64,000 bases of DNA. It comes from Lolium rigidum (taxonomy: Eukaryota; Streptophyta; Magnoliopsida; Poales; Poaceae). Below are positions 1 to 12,256 of the stretch, piece after piece (the stretch's first letter is position 1; each line of letters begins with the position of its first letter). Location of the stretch: the NCBI RefSeq assembly GCF_022539505.1, contig NC_061514.1, forward strand, positions 331,063,090 through 331,127,089, read 5' to 3'. The notes below the pieces were generated by a model that saw nothing but the letters and a program-made list of their open reading frames with translations, was not told the DNA's origin and ran no database searches. A program made the position numbers and the translations under genes.

Positions 1-1245
1 ACATGCTCGACTGCGGCCCGCACGGCACGATCCCGGCGTACCGCCCGCCGTTGCCGCAGCACGCCACGCTCGCCGTCTTGAACCCGTACTTCTGGTGGTT
101 GGCGATCAGCTCCATCACCAGGTCGTACACGTTGGCCAGGCAGAACCTCCCGCCGGGGAGCCCGCCGGTGCCGTCGCTGCCGCCGTTGAGATCGATGAGG
201 AGGTCCCGGAGCCGGCCGTTGTACTGCGCGGCGAGCGTGTTGGGCAGCTTCACGCACTCGTTGTCCCCGACGCGGTTCAGCGTCTTCTGGTACGGGATGC
301 ACCCCAGCGGCCCCACGTTCGCCACCACGAACTTCCTCGCGTCCAGCGCGTGCAGCCTCTGCATATCCATATGTTACTGATCATGATCATGCACGTACAT
401 ACGCCATTGTCGAGCAGATGAAATCAAGGGCCAGTTACGTACCGTGAGCTGCTCGCGGAGGTGGATGATGAGGTCGTTGATGAAGCCGTCGGGGGACTCG
501 GCGACGCGGGTGCCGGCGGAGAGCACGGGCATGAGGTAGTTGTTGAGGAAGTCGTTGGAGCCGACGGTGATGGAGAAGATGGCCTTCCTCTGGATGAACT
601 CCTTGGCCTTGGCCTTGCCCAGCAGGTCGTCCAGCTGCCGCCTCGTGATGTTGAAGTAGTCTATCTGAATGTCCATGCTGATCCGGTTCACGAACACCCG
701 GCCCGTCCCGTTCAGGATCCCGGCGCCGCCCGACGCGTAGTTCACGCCGTTGAGTAGCGCGCCGCCCGTCGTGTTCGGGGCCAGGAACGGCGGCGAGTAG
801 TCCGCCTGCCCAAGCATCTCCCCTGAAAATGGAATTTGCATGTAAGTGACAGAGTGATGGCAACTTAATTGGTTCCTACAAAAACAAACTGATGGCGACT
901 AATGTTCAGTTGATAATAATGTATTCCGGTTGCAAAGACTGATCAATACTGAAGCTCCTAGATATATTGTTTACCGATGATGTCGGCGATGGTCCTGCCG
1001 TTGGTGAACCGGCCGGTGGGGTTGCCGCCGGAGGCGGCGAAGTCGATCCCGTTGGGGTTCATGTCGGCCTTGGAGAGTGTCGACAGGTAGTTGTTGTTCC
1101 CGGCGTCGACCAGCGAGTCCCCGAAGATGAAGGAAGCCCCGGGCGAGTCCTCGTCAACGAAGTCGTCCGCTCCTACCCTCACCACGGCCGCCGTCAAGCA
1201 CAGCACCGCCATCGCCACCGCCGCCCAAGCCATCGATCTCTCCAT
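1..1245 (-). CDS. GDSL esterase/lipase, 5' three exons (runs off the left edge)
   Basis: A secreted serine hydrolase of the plant GDSL/SGNH family, which act on lipid or acyl-ester substrates in the wall or apoplast. Exon 1 is 1245-975, exon 2 is 822-444 (or 443) and exon 3 is 358 to beyond position 1. The joins follow GT-AG: donor GTAAAC after 975, acceptor CAG before 822, donor GTACGT, acceptor GCAG before 358, and the frame continues as IIG-EMLG and QLT-RLHAL. Residues 1-26 look like a signal peptide. Block I is FIFGDSLVDAGNNN with nucleophile Ser44. The block II area has NGVNYASGGAGIL and block III is GSNDF. Exon 3 carries VANVGPLGCIPYQ and the ACCGNGG motif. The catalytic DxxH block lies outside the window, so completeness cannot be judged. 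No frameshift or stop is seen. The start is the first Met ahead of the signal peptide. The substrate is not predictable from sequence. Confidence 0.93.
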
Positions 1246-3634
1246 GCAGCAGATGGAGCTACACCGACAGCAGGTACTGAAACTGGCACGAGAGGCTGCA
1301 GGAACTGTGGAGCGTTTGGCCTTTGGTGTGCCGTGGGCGGGCTTGATATGGAAGCTGAGTCTGAGTGGGGGGTTTGGTTTGACGCCTGCTGTGGTGGACA
1401 GTGCTAGATATGGTAGTTAAGCGAACATTGCTCTCACTCAGTCACTCTCGTCGTAGCTCTGGTGCACGTATACCTGGAATCCTGGAGATGCGACTACTTG
1501 AGTCATCAACGATGGTTGATGCGCGTTGGACGACCGAAAAGCGGCGCCTTTTTTCCTCTGCCGGAGTGGTTGGGTGGAAGTTTAGGTGGCCTGATTTAAC
1601 CAGACGATGCACACGTTACATGGAAAGACGTACTCTCGTCGTTGTGGCAGATGGTTTCTGTGGGGTTTGCAGTTTGTGGGAATGGATGGGTAATGTAGGA
1701 TTTGAGATACACGACCAGTTTGGTTGCTCCCATGCCGTTTAATTTTCGGAATTACTAGGCTAAAATTCATGCATTTTCATGCATTTGGTTGCCCGGACCA
1801 TTTCTAAATCTCGGCCCGCATGCTTCTTAAAACAGCATTTCTCTTGCATGCAGTGGCACACTCGATTGCACCATTTTCAGCGAGCCAAGCTTCGCGTCGG
1901 CGGAAGAAATTTCATCACCTCCCGCCGATTCGAATCCCTTCCATATCATGGCTCGCCGCCAAATGTCGAGCCACCATTCCCTCCCCATGTTGAGCTCTAA
2001 GTCCCAACGAGGAGCTTCACCGACGAACAAGTAAGCGACACCATCTATCTCGGTTGTTGTTGGACGGCGGCGGCAAGCGGTCTTCCGCTTCTTCTCCGAG
2101 CTCTCTGTTGCCTTCTTCTCCTCCCATGGCGGTGAGTACTTCACACTCGTGATGGGTCATAATGCTTGTTGGTAGTGATTGATGTGCAAATAGTTATGGT
2201 TATAACCAAATTTATAGGGCGCATATATATACATTTTATGGTGTGACTCGGTTGTATTATTTTGTAAGATTTCTTACAAGCTTCTAGGCATGATTTCATC
2301 CTTCTGGAGTATTGTGGAGGTAAAGTGCTCTATATGAAATTCCAGGAGGCTTAAGTGAGCCCCAAAGAAATATACAATAAAATTTGTGCAAACCCAATTA
2401 TTTAAGGAGAAAAGGTGGACATTTTTTTATCACCCAGGTTCCTATTGATCCATTGAAAACTTCTCCATATACTTTGATGTTTACAATATTAATATCCAAC
2501 ATGTTTCCAACATATAAGTTGCCCCATTATTTAAGTTGATTTAGGAGAATCTTCATGAAATCCCATTATGTTGGTGACCAACTCTCGAAAACAACAAAAC
2601 CTCATTTTCGTGTTTTCGACTTTCAGAAATCTCATGGAGGTCAATTAATTCGGGGATTTTTGACACACATTTTTTATGGAAAAGAATGACAACTAGACCA
2701 AATGGGAGACAATAAAGCTAATGTCATCCCACATAGCTCCATGGTTTGGCCCACAAGCACATCCGGACAAGGTTGGCTTCTGGCCCCTCGAAAGTCCCAT
2801 CAACCTCAATTCAACTCACACATCTCTGTTTGATGCAAAAAAAAAACGACTATATAGGTCCTTATTTTTTCGATTTCACAACATGAGATGGCGTGACGAT
2901 AGAAACAAAAAATCGACAAACATTCCACCACTGAAAAAGTTTGGAGGAGGAAAAGCCGACCGGAGAAACTCCCAATTGCACCTTTGGCCTCTCCAATACC
3001 TTTGTCATCATTGCCATGACGAGAATGGAGTAATCCACCTCTATAATACGGGTTTGTGATAGTATGGGCATCTCTCTAGTGCTATCATGTTTTAGAACCA
3101 TATGCGACAACCTACATAATTATGATCATATTTTTATACCTTTGATGGTGGATCATTTGATATAAGATGCATTATGTGATGCAATTTTGGTATGCCTTTG
3201 GTGTGTTTGTATATGCATATATACTATTATCCCCCATTGTATGCATACTATTATGCACTCATTGTATGAATGTATTAAATGTAGTAGAACTTGCGGTTAG
3301 TCCTAGATACTGACAGAAAATTTGGGACGGCTATGGTTTTTACCATTCTGGTGCTACTTCAGTAGGGGAATGAGAAGGTGGCCCTCTAACCCATTAGTGA
3401 CAACTTAAGCGGTCTTGTGTTTTTCACAGCATGTCCATACATTCTTTCAACATCATGTCATAACTTAAGGAAACACTTTGTTTAAGTACATAATCCTAAG
3501 AATGCGAGCAACTCATTTGTTTAGGGAGTATTAGTGACATGTGTTGCATCATGTTGACATTAGGACGTGATGCTTATGTATCAAAAACAGCACATTCATA
3601 ACTTGTCATGAAGAGCTTATTTTGTGCGACCATG

Positions 3635-3638
<4 letters not shown>
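1246..3638. other. Intergenic region upstream of the GDSL gene
   Basis: The first 150-200 bases are probably promoter and 5' UTR of the minus-strand GDSL gene. A GC-richer patch at 1880-2130 could hold an old exon: a short plus-strand reading frame from 1948 runs into a GTAAGC donor-like site near 2030. It matches no family I know. The rest is AT-rich with no gene recognised. Confidence 0.5.

Positions 3639-3666
<28 letters not shown>
3639..3666. repeat. (AG)14 microsatellite
   Basis: An uninterrupted AG dinucleotide run of about 28 bases, a simple sequence repeat likely to vary in length between accessions. Confidence 0.97.
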
Positions 3667-6600
3667 CCAAGGACCCTGGTCCACTTTTAAGTATAAGCAA
3701 CAACTTTTACTTCACTTTATACGCTGTTCCAAATAACACTTTAAAAAATACAAAAAATACAAAAATAATTTTGTTTTGCCTATTCGAATGAACACTGGTA
3801 AGCAGATGGGTACGTACGCACGCATCTAGAAATCGACGTGTGGCTAACGTCGTTGGGTTGTCCGTGAGAGTGTGTCAGTATTTTAAATTAAGTTGGACTC
3901 AACGTACAGCCATGCAAAGCCAAGAAAAGACAGTGTTGCTTTCGGATTGTTGTTTGCTGTTTGTTGGTCCGTGCAGTGCATGGAAGAAAAAGTTGAGGTG
4001 ATGTGTGCTGGTCCATGTGCTTCTCATCAGGTTAGTGCAGTTTTTGTCGGCAAAGCTATTCCCGCTAATTTTTCCTACGTACGTATCCATCTATCTCTAC
4101 ACACTACCTATCACGCATCACCTTTTGTCACCGGGCGACAGCGTCAGAGGAGGAGTCGCCGTCCTCGTTGGTGGTGAAGAACTGAAGATACGATTGAGCT
4201 GGAGGCAGAAGGTAATGGCAATGGACTGGATGTCAAGGTTATCGATGTTGTCCTCATTAACTGGAACGGCATGTCCGCTAGCTCCACCTCCTTGCTGAGC
4301 AACATGTTCGTCTGGGAGAGAAGGTTCTTGGACTCCATGGCCTGAAGATTACCTGGTTAGCGGCAGCCCATGCGAGTTAGTGGGACGACGAACTCGGCCA
4401 GCGTGGGCGACACGGGAGCGGCACAACACCGGCCAAGCGTGGAGCGTGCGCTGCGCTAGTGCCTCAGCGATCCCTCCGCCAGTCCGTCGCATGCTGCATC
4501 GTCGCCGTCTATGCGCTGCAATCGACGTGATATTCTCAAGGGCCGCGCTGGCAGCATCGAGGAGCACGACATTCATCGCGATTGTGCAGTTGAAGTGATG
4601 GATGACGGCATTAGGAAGATGTCGCGCTCGTCGAGCCGGAGCTCCTGCCGCATCCACGCCGGCATGGAGGTCGCGGCTGCTACGACGGGTTGGAGCAGCA
4701 TGCATGTTGTTGGTGTTCTGCAACTGGTCGATCAATAACTAGTTTTCTAGTACTGATGGAGCGCCGTGTAAACCAGTTTTGAGACCAAACACTGTATCCT
4801 GTAATCCAGTTTTAGGAAAACAACAACTTAAGTTTCAGTATTTCTAGAACTCCTCCTAAAACCGATTCTACTAAGACATATCCAAATACCGGTTAACAAA
4901 GAACCACTTAAAATACAGAGTACTAGTTATCGGTCAAGCTATGTCTAAGCGCATCATTGACCGTGGGTGACACATCGTGAAGCACACGCTGTAGAGAGAA
5001 AGAATTTGCTAGCCAGGCTGTGCGGTCGTGGCAACAAGAACAAAAGGACAAGCATGCAGGAAAAGTACATCGAATCTGTAGTCGCCGTTAGTCTACAAAC
5101 GGACGTGACCACAATCCAACCGTACTAGATAAAATCGAACGGTTAGGGACGCATGCACACCTACCCACCTGTACACCAAATTCACTCTCTTTGCCTATTA
5201 CTATTTGTTACTTTATTTCCACAAACAACACACTCTTTCTAACACCTTTGTATCATATAGCCACCCTGGTGGATAAGAGGACAACAAGGCAATTACTTCG
5301 AGTTTTGTAGGGTTACTTGTGGAGGTAGCAGAGAGTGAAGACTGAAGAGTATCTTTTATTGTTATATTAAACCCAGAATCATATCTATGGGGACATAGAA
5401 ACTTGCTACAACTCTTCTTCCTTGGAGTCCCAAGAAGTTGGTATATGTTTGTTGCTATCACCTATCATTTATCCTTCTAGGACCAATCCTAGTTCCATTT
5501 TTGTTCTTCCCATATGTGATCTCGCTACCACCTTCATGTCAATATCCCGTTCCTCATTGGCCTCTAGTTGATGTCCACTAGCAAAGATGTCCCATTGCCT
5601 TATATTTCCACCGCTACACTTCCGTCATTATATTTACTGTCTCCTTTCGTTATATCCGTAGCATGTTCCCACCACAGTGTAACATTATAAATGTCATTCT
5701 CATCAATTGGCACCCATGCCCCACCACCTTTTGACAAGAGGCACTACAACAACGCCGGAGGGCCCTAGTGTTTTTAAACACCGCGACAGGCCGCTAATCG
5801 CCGCACTTGCGCTGAACCGGCAAATAAAAGCCGCCAAGAATAACTACGTTGGGGATATTACAAACGAGAATTTTTTTTTTCTCGCATCACATGCCGATCC
5901 GTTGCACATTCTCGTACGTGGAACCAAGGTTAAAATGCATTGGCATATTAACACACAGTGGATGATTTAGTGACATGCATAGATAAGGTGCGGCACATTG
6001 TTTTTCTGTGTTTCATGCACCTATCATCGATAGAAAAGTTGATCATAATTAGTGCTAACAATCGTTTTCTCCTTTCCATTCAGATTGTACTTTCAACTTC
6101 ATTGAGATAAGAAAATTGATTTCATTAAGATATAAATTTTCATTACATTACATCAATGGAGGATCTATCAACTATTTCTGTTTGTGCTGCTCCGTTTATT
6201 TTTTCACTAAAAATAGCTTCAAAAAAATACTTTTGTAAAAAATTAGAAGAACATTGCAGCAAATTACACTTCCTAATGAGTGTACTCCTAATAAGGAAAA
6301 ATCTCCTAGTTGAAGATGGAGTTCTTTAGCTCTCTATTCTGTACCTTTTTCATCTCGTCGCTTGTGCAAGATCACTGTGATGGAAACGATATTGCCATGC
6401 ACTTTCTCTTCATCCACCCCACAACTTAAGTTGATGACCTTGTTGTAGATCTTCTCTTCATCGACCACACAATGTGTGAAAGAGGTGCATATGCTAATTA
6501 GGAAGAGAAGGGGACACACAAAAGTAAATACACGATCGACATGACTTGTAGATAGGATGCGAACATATATAACTGCGGGTTGGGAATGCCGGTGGAGGAA

Positions 6601-8004
6601 TCGGGCATGGCTTGAGGGGACAAGCCACGCCAAATCGTGGGATATCACCCGACAAGGACAAACCTGCTCGCGTCTATACCGTGTGGAGATGGGAAGTAGA
6701 AGTGGGGAGTTCTCCTAGTAGAAGGGGAGGGTATTCGGGGAGATCTAGGGTTCGAGTGGACGTCACAGTTGGGAATGCAGTTACGTGATGTGGTTTGGAG
6801 TAGTTGTCAAAAAATAAAATGAGAGTGAGGAGTGAGAGTTAGGGTTTATTTTATGGGCCCTTGAAAAAGTGGGCCACGTATGCACAACTGGCCCATAAAG
6901 GTGCCTTCAGTTTGTCATTTCATAGCAAATATACATAATTTTGATAAAATGATGGTACTTAGAAATACAAAGTGTTTGTTACTAATTAAAAGAGTACACT
7001 CGTTAAACAAATATAATTCCAATCGATATACCATCTGACATCGCCCACACTCACAGGTTCCCCGAATTCCGTCTAGTGAATGGCCAAGATCTATTTTGGC
7101 TTACTGCCTTGCTTCCATCTCAAATTCCTCATGTTCGGAGTAATCGCTCACTACATAGGCTTCCTTCCACATTTGGACCAACACTCGATGTAGTTGATCC
7201 CAGTATGGTCGATCAATCCATAACAGGTACGGGTACCTCAAGTTTAAGAAGTGATAGTCGTAGAAGGTACGACCAGTGTGATTTCCCTCAAACGCGATGA
7301 CTCTGCGTGGGAATATGGCTACACAAACATCTTCTTTTGTAGTGATAATCCATATGAAATCGTTCTAGTTTGGGTCATTGATCTAGTGCGGCATTACGTC
7401 TTCCTAAGAGAACCCACAAATTAAGTAACTTTACCCCCCCCCCGCTCCCCCCGCGCTTGACGTTCCATCTTTTAGTCACCACCAGGAACCAGGACTATCT
7501 CTACCGCCGCTCACGAAGGTTTCAAGAAAGAGTACGAACTATAAATTTATGGCAAGGAGGTGGTTGGTCAGACTAGTCAGTGAGACGTGCCTAACCAGCC
7601 AGCAGAATGCGGTTGAACATTCTCTATCAAGAGACCCAATTAACGCCGCTCGCAATCCACGGCATACTACCATGTGCATCCCTTAATCTACTGTGTCATT
7701 ACATGGTGTTGGTCTTGCCCCACCTGCCACGGCGTATTTATCTGCAGGTATGGGATCTAATATAGCAAAAATCTCGGTGTCAGCTTTGTTTGTCGTCGGA
7801 AATGCCCATCCATTGGCCAAAAAACTTTTGCAGTTACTTTTCCCTTGTGCTGCAAAAACTCCACCGGGTATGGGAGTATTCTTGTAGGGACGGTGCCGGC
7901 CACCACAACCCTTAAGACTTTAACATTGCCCTATTCCTACTTTTTTTTGCAACAATTACAACAACATGACACACCGAAAAGGTGTAGCAATATGTTTGAC
8001 CTGT
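3667..8004. other. Intergenic, no recognisable gene
   Basis: Mostly unclassified AT-rich sequence. A GC-rich patch at 4130-4740 has open frames on both strands but no family signature; on the minus strand 4338-4144 starts MESKNLLSQTNMLL and then loses coherence, so it may be a decayed gene fragment. A C-rich tract lies at 7434-7460. At 5743 the sequence CACTACAACAACGCC resembles a CACTA-type terminus, without a partner end that I could find. Confidence 0.4.
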
Positions 8005-9445
8005 GTCCACAACTTACCTTACCAAAATATTTTCCCTATAACTGAGGACCAAGTAAGAAGAGCGATTTTCCAAATGGAACATAATAAAGCACATGGCCCC
8101 GATGGTTCCGACTGAGTTTTACCAGTCTTTCTGGGATGTTATCAAGGATGATCTCCTACTTCCGTTCGGATTTCTTCATTCTGGACAACTAGAGTTGCTC
8201 CGCCTGAATTTTGGTGAGATAATTTTATTACCTACGGTTAATGAGACAGAAAGGATACATCAATATCGACCTATATGTCTTCTTAATGTTAGCTTTAAAA
8301 TTTTCATGAAGGTTGCTACCATCAGGATGAACTCAGTTGCTGACCATGTGATTCGTCCTTCACAAACCGTGTTCATGCAAGGTCGTAACATCCTTGATGG
8401 GGTGGTTATCTTGCATGAAATGGTTTATGAATTACATCAGAAAAATTTGAATGGGGTAATTCTAAATATTGACTTTGAAAAAGCCTATGATAAGCTTAAG
8501 TGGTCTTTCCTTCAACAGACTCTCAGAATAAAAGGTTTTTCTGAAGAGTGGCGTGCTTTAATCCATAGTTTCGTCTCGGGAGGAAGTGTTGCTATTAAAG
8601 TCAATGATGACGTTGGCAAGTACTTCCAAACCAAGAAGGGGCTTAGACAGGGTGATCCATTATCGCCAACACTATTTAACATATGGCTGATATGCTCGCT
8701 GTCATGATTGAGCACGCAAAATCTGATGGCCAAATTGAAGGTGTGATTCCTCATCTGGTTGATGGCGGATTATCTATTCTTCAGTATGTTGATGATACAA
8801 TTATTTTTATGGAACATGATATCGAAAAAGCAAGAAACCTGAAGTTGATTCTGTCAGTGTTCGAGCAGTTATCGGGTCTAAAGATTAATTTCCATAAGAG
8901 TGAGTTTTTTTGCTTCGGTGAGGCTTAGGTTCAGGTTGACATGTATGCTGAATTATTTGGTTGTGGGCAAGGCCAATTTCCTATTAGGTATTTGGGAATT
9001 CGGATTCATTATCGGAGACTCACCATAGCCGAATGGAAAATGGTGGATGAACGACTACAAATTAGATTAAGTAGTTGGAAAGGCAAATTACTATCCCTGG
9101 GAGTAAGATTAGTCCTTATCAACTCGGTACTAAGCAACATGGTAATGTACATGATATCTTTCTTCCAACTTCCTAGAGGAGTCCTAAAACGACTGGATTA
9201 TTTCAGGTCAAGATTCTTCTGGCAAGGTGATAGCGAGAAGCGGAAATATCGTCTGGCTAAATGGAGTGTGGTTTCTCACCCCAAAGATCAAGGAGGTCTT
9301 GGTATTCAAGACCTTGAGATAAGAAATAGGGCCCTACTAGGTAAGTGGTTGTTTAAACTACTTACTGAGGATGGGATTTGGCAAACCTACTTAGGAGAAC
9401 GTATATCGGCTCAAAGGAATTATATCAGGTTTCTTGGAAACCTGG
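8005..9445 (+). pseudogene. LINE (non-LTR retrotransposon) reverse transcriptase, 5'-truncated, first segment
   Basis: Remains of an L1-type plant LINE ORF2. Conceptual translation across frames gives the RT domain in order: TEDQVRRAIFQMEHNKAHGPDG near 8042-8105, YRPICLLNVSFKIF near 8260, NIDFEKAYDKLKW, KKGLRQGDPLSPTLFN, then the catalytic YVDD at 8785-8796. The thumb/connection region from 8941 reads YLGIRIHYRRLT and later FFWQGDSEKRKYRLAKW. The frame breaks near 8100 and 8690 and has a TAG at about 8926, so it is dead. It is 5'-truncated, as is usual for LINEs. The coding sense stops at SWKPG (9445) because an LTR element inserted there, and it resumes at 23443. The truncation point is approximate. 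Confidence 0.92.
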
Positions 9446-9545
9446 TGACAAGTTATCGACTTGTCAATTCCTACAAGTTGTAGACTAGGATTTCGTGGAA
9501 AGTAGAGGGCAAGTAGATCTCAAAGGTTTCAGCCGAAAAGGTGCT
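9446..9545. repeat. Solo LTR inserted in the LINE, left part
   Basis: The LTR begins TGACAAGTTATCGACTTG and its other half ends CCTATGTCA at 23442, giving a TGACA/TGTCA terminal inverted repeat. The flanking target duplication is CCTGG (9441-9445) against CCTAG (23443-23447), one mismatch. Removing the insert restores the LINE reading SWKPGDSHFW. No internal domain lies between the halves except the later insertion, so this is a solo LTR of about 390 bp. Confidence 0.85.
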
Positions 9546-11265
9546 TGATACGTCTCCGACGTATCGATAATTTCTTATGTTCCATGCCACATTATTGATG
9601 ATATCTACATGTTTTATGCATACTTTATGTCATTATTATGCGTTTTCCGGAACTAACCTATTGACGAGATGCCGAAGGGCCAGTTCTGTTGTTTTCTCGC
9701 TGTTTTTGGTTTCGAAATCCTAGTAAGGAAATATTCTCGGAATTGGACGAAATCAATGCCCGAGCATCCTATTTTTCCACGAAGCTTCCAGAACACCCGA
9801 GAGCCGGCGAGAGGGGGCCACGAGGCCACCAGATGACAGGGTGGCGCAGCCAGGGCCTGGGCCGCGCCCCCCTATTGTGTCATCGCCTCGTCAGCCTTCC
9901 GACTCCGCCTCTTCGCCTATTTAAGCCTCCTCGACCTAAAACCTCGAGACGGGAAAAGCCACGGTACGAGAAACCTTCCAGAGCCGCCGCCATCGCGAAG
10001 CCAAGATCTGGGGGACAGGAGTCTCTGTTCCGGCACGCCGCCGGGACGGGGAAGTGCCCCCGGAAGGCTCCTCCATCAACACCACCGCCATCTTCATCAA
10101 CGCTGCTATCTCCCATGAGGAGGGAGTAGTTCTCCATCGAGGCTCGGGGCTGTACCGGTAGCTATGTGGTTAATCTTTCTCCTATGTACTTCAATACAAT
10201 AATCTCATGAGCTGCCTTACATGATTGAGATTCATATGATGATGCTTGTAATCTAGATGTCATTATGCTAGTCAAGTGGATTTTACTTATGTGATCTCCG
10301 GAGACTCCTTGTCCCACGTGTGTAAAGGTGACGAGTGTGTGCACCGTGTGGGTCTCTTAGGCTATATTTCACGAGAATACTTATTCGTTGTTATGAATGG
10401 CATAGTGAAGTGCTTATTTATATCTCTTTATGATTGCAATGTGTTTTGTATCACAATTTATCCGTGTGCTACTCTAGTGATGTTATTAAAGTAGTTTATT
10501 CCTCCTGCACGGTGTAATGGTGACAGTGTGTGCATCGTGTAGTACTTGGCGTAGGCTATGATTGTGATCTCTTGTAGATTATGAAGTTAACTATTGCTAT
10601 GATAGTATTGATGTGATCTATTCCTCCTTTCGTGGTGTGAAGGTGACAGTGTGCATGCTATGTTAGTACTTGGTTTGGTTATGTTGATCCGTTATGCACT
10701 CTAAGGTTATTTAAATATGAACATTGAATATTGTGGAGCTTGTTAACTCCAGGCATTGAGGGTTCGTGTAATCCTACACGAGTTAGTGGTGTTCATCATC
10801 CAACAAGAGGGTGTAGAGTCTAGCATCTATCTATTTATTCGTTATGTGATCAATGTTGAGAGTGTCCACTAGTGAAAGTATGATCCCTAGGCCTTGTTCC
10901 TAAATATCGCTATCGCTGTTTGTTTACTGTTTTCTGCATCTATACTTCCTGCAATTTTACTACCATCAACCGCACGCCGGCAAGAACTTTTACGGCGTCG
11001 TTACTACTTGCTCATATTCATTCATACCACTTGTATTTCACTATCTCTTCGCCGAACTAGTGCACCTATTAGGTGTGTTGGGGACACAAGAGACTTCTTG
11101 CTTTGTGATTGCGGGGTTGCATGAGAGGGATACCTTTGACCTCTTCCTCCCCGAGTTCGATAAACCTTGGGTGATCCACTTAAGGGAAACTTGCTGCTGT
11201 TCTACAAACCTCTGCTCTTGGAGGCCCAACACTGTCTACAAGAATAGAAGCACCCGTAGACATCA
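9546..11265 (+). repeat. Family A 5' LTR
   Basis: A 1720-bp direct repeat of the split 3' LTR. It starts TGATACGTCTCCGACGTATC and ends GCACCCGTAGACATCA. A TATA-like CTATTTAAGCC near 9918 probably marks the U3/R promoter. A degenerate primer-binding-like motif sits inside the LTR near 10985-11005 and is better preserved in the 3' copy. Confidence 0.93.
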
Positions 11266-11405
11266 AGCACTTTTATGGCGCCGTTGCCGGGGAGGAAAGG
11301 TAAACGACACTCACACACCGGACCCCGGCAACTAAGCCACTTTTACGGCGCCGTTGCCGGGAGGAAAGGTAAAAGGCACTCATACTCCGGTCCCGGGTAT
11401 AGTAC
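11266..11405 (+). repeat. Tandem duplication of the primer-binding-site segment
   Basis: Two diverged units of about 69 bp, each with CTTTTAxGGCGCCGTTGCCGGG followed by AGGAAAGGTAAA and a CxCCGGxCCC box. The second unit begins near 11335. A third remnant (GTACTTTTCAGTTGCCG) follows at about 11402. Confidence 0.75.
11276..11293 (+). other. Primer binding site (tRNA-Asp type)
   Basis: TGGCGCCGTTGCCGGGGA, complementary to the 3' end of plant tRNA-Asp, lies 10 bases after the 5' LTR. This is the usual primer choice of Athila-lineage Gypsy elements. Confidence 0.85.
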
Positions 11406-11497
11406 TTTTCAGTTGCCGTTGTGTGTGTGCTCGAAGCTATTTCCTTTAGATCCTGCAATTGCATCTTTTTGTTTCTTGTTTACACTAGTTAGGCATA

Positions 11498-12256
11498 ATG
11501 GAAAACAACAAAAATATGAGAGATCTTTATGAACTCTATCTTGAATTAGGACATGATGTGTTTGAAGAGATAATTAAAAAACCCATGGAACTTTATATGC
11601 ATGCTAATGGGAATGTTATTAGTATGAATGCTTTGAACACCATTGTTGCTAATGCTATGGAAAATTCTAAGCTTGGGGAGGTCGGTTTTGATGAAAATGA
11701 TCTCTTTAGCCCTCCGGGTATTGAGGAGAAAGTTTATGTTGATTATGATATGCCTCCCATATATGATGATTATAATGATAGTGGTCTTTTGGTGCCGCCT
11801 ACTATGGAGGATAAGTTTAATTATGATTACAATATGCCTCCTATATTTGATGATGAGAATAATAATGATAGCTACTTTGTTGAATTTGCTCCCACTACAA
11901 CTAATAAAATTGATTATGCTTATGTGGAGAGTAATGATACTTTTATGCATGTGAATAAGAATGTTTCATTTGAGAGTTATATTGTTGAGTTTGTTCATGA
12001 TGCTACTGAAAGTTATTATGAGAGTGGAAAATATGGTTGTAGAAATTTTCATGTTACTAAAACACCTCTCTATATGCTGAATTTTTTTAAGTTACACTTG
12101 TTTTATCCTTCTATGCTTGTTGCATCATGCTTCATGAATTTGTTTATTTACAAGATTCCTATGCATAGGAAGAATGTTAGGCTTAAATTTGTTTTGAATT
12201 TGCTTCTTGATGCTCTCTTTTGCTTCAACTCTTATTTCTTGCGAGTGCATCATTAA
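11498..12256 (+). CDS. Uncharacterised 252-aa ORF of the family A retrotransposon
   Basis: The only long open frame in the element, starting MENNKNMRDLYELYLEL. I recognise no enzymatic domain: there is no zinc knuckle, protease, RT or integrase. The N-terminal 60 residues are helical in character. The middle (about 65-150) is very acidic and holds a duplicated module around DYDMPPIYDD and DYNMPPIFDD. The C-terminal third is hydrophobic and basic, with possible membrane-type segments (FFKLHLFYPSMLVASCFMNLF and LKFVLNLLLDALFCF). A second element at 43.6-48.0 kb carries the C-terminal half of the same ORF, so it is a family trait rather than a chance frame. It might be a gag-derived or env-like remnant; the sequence does not decide. 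Confidence 0.6.
   Translation: MENNKNMRDLYELYLELGHDVFEEIIKKPMELYMHANGNVISMNALNTIVANAMENSKLGEVGFDENDLFSPPGIEEKVYVDYDMPPIYDDYNDSGLLVPPTMEDKFNYDYNMPPIFDDENNNDSYFVEFAPTTTNKIDYAYVESNDTFMHVNKNVSFESYIVEFVHDATESYYESGKYGCRNFHVTKTPLYMLNFFKLHLFYPSMLVASCFMNLFIYKIPMHRKNVRLKFVLNLLLDALFCFNSYFLRVHH

Noticed and set aside
95..1420. Plus-strand frames across the GDSL gene
   Set aside because: The conserved GDSL blocks and splice sites are on the minus strand; the others are shadows.
1948..2035. A short first exon (MARRQMSSHH...) ending at a GTAAGC site
   Set aside because: No downstream exon or family match was found; possible but unsupported.
4130..4740. A gene fragment starting MESKNLLSQTNMLL on the minus strand
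   Set aside because: Coherence is lost within 60 residues and no family could be named, so it is noted only in the intergenic entry.
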